Below are positions 63,951 through 64,000 of a stretch of 64,000 nucleotides of DNA, piece after piece. The notes under the pieces were generated by a model, which had not been told where the DNA came from, searched no databases, and saw only the letters and a list, made by a program, of their open reading frames with translations. The DNA comes from an uncultured Eubacteriales bacterium (GTDB lineage: Bacteria; Bacillota; Clostridia; Oscillospirales; Acutalibacteraceae). A program made the translations under genes and the position numbers. The DNA is taken from positions 62,001-126,000 of the forward strand of contig CABUHY010000001.1 in NCBI GenBank assembly GCA_902491475.1. The letters run 5' to 3'. How positions within the stretch are numbered: position 1 is the first letter of the stretch; the number at the start of each line of letters is the position of its first letter.

Positions 63951-64000
63951 TGTTTTTTCCTCCGAAATCATATTGATTTTGTTTCGCTTTATCGTGCTAA

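Overview
The window looks like chromosomal DNA of a low-to-mid GC Gram-positive anaerobe of the class Clostridia, most likely an uncultured gut member of the Ruminococcaceae/Oscillospiraceae. Reasons: Clostridia-type genes (Rex, TepA next to FtsK/SpoIIIE, type III glutamine synthetase, CsoR-CopA-CopZ, CooT, desulfoferrodoxin), consensus TTGACA-17-TATAAT promoters, strong AGGAGG ribosome binding sites, a surface protein with cohesin and SLH domains, and a small SRP RNA next to dnaX-ybaB-recR. No rRNA operon, CRISPR array, transposase, integrase or phage gene was found.

Layout. 1-2.4 kb: sialic acid catabolism, nanK (cut by the left edge) and nanE divergent from nanA. 2.5-4.3 kb: an asparagine synthetase homologue whose glutaminase site is degraded. 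4.4-9.2 kb: an accessory island of two RHS C-terminal cassettes, each followed by a membrane protein that is probably its immunity protein; the cassettes share a 305-bp direct repeat. 9.3-17 kb (minus strand): mreB, rpsB-tsf, then tepA-ftsK-MBL hydrolase-DUF3006. 17.2-21 kb: acn-icd-rex, with a Rex-like operator at the acn promoter. 21-24.2 kb: repeat elements, a cohesin-SLH surface protein, a PAS protein and an unknown membrane protein. 24.4 kb: initiator tRNA. 24.6-30.2 kb: small regulators and stress genes (MarR-TSUP, an Xre regulator, desulfoferrodoxin, a YgjP-like peptidase), an iron alcohol dehydrogenase with a Rex-like site, and a Nudix hydrolase. 30.3-33.2 kb: copper operon csoR-copA(copZ). 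33.2-37.4 kb: acetyltransferases and an MFS/HAD/flavoprotein operon.

37.4-47.1 kb is a glutamine block: glnN behind a two-hairpin attenuator leader, then purF, pyrG, carA and carB, so the maker of glutamine lies directly before three glutamine amidotransferases. 47.2-50.2 kb: acyl-CoA ligase and a PlsC-like acyltransferase with an extra zinc-ribbon domain. 50.2-55.8 kb (minus): an apparent seven-gene operon, hexosaminidase - glpK - malic enzyme - His-rich protein - CooT - two small membrane proteins; the last four look like an undescribed nickel or cobalt handling unit. 55.9-59.6 kb: SRP RNA, dnaX, ybaB, recR, smpB, tmRNA. 59.57-60.21 kb: nearly four tandem 173-bp copies of a unit that begins with the 3' end of the tmRNA, followed by a MITE-like inverted repeat. 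60.4-64 kb: a zinc-ribbon protein, a cell-surface cadherin-like protein and an amino-acid ABC transporter.

The strongest leads are the tmRNA-derived tandem repeat, the glnN leader, the Cys-to-Ser asparagine synthetase, the CooT cluster, the paired RHS cassettes, and the in-frame CopA-CopZ fusion with an internal ribosome binding site. All calls come from reading the sequence; no database search was run.
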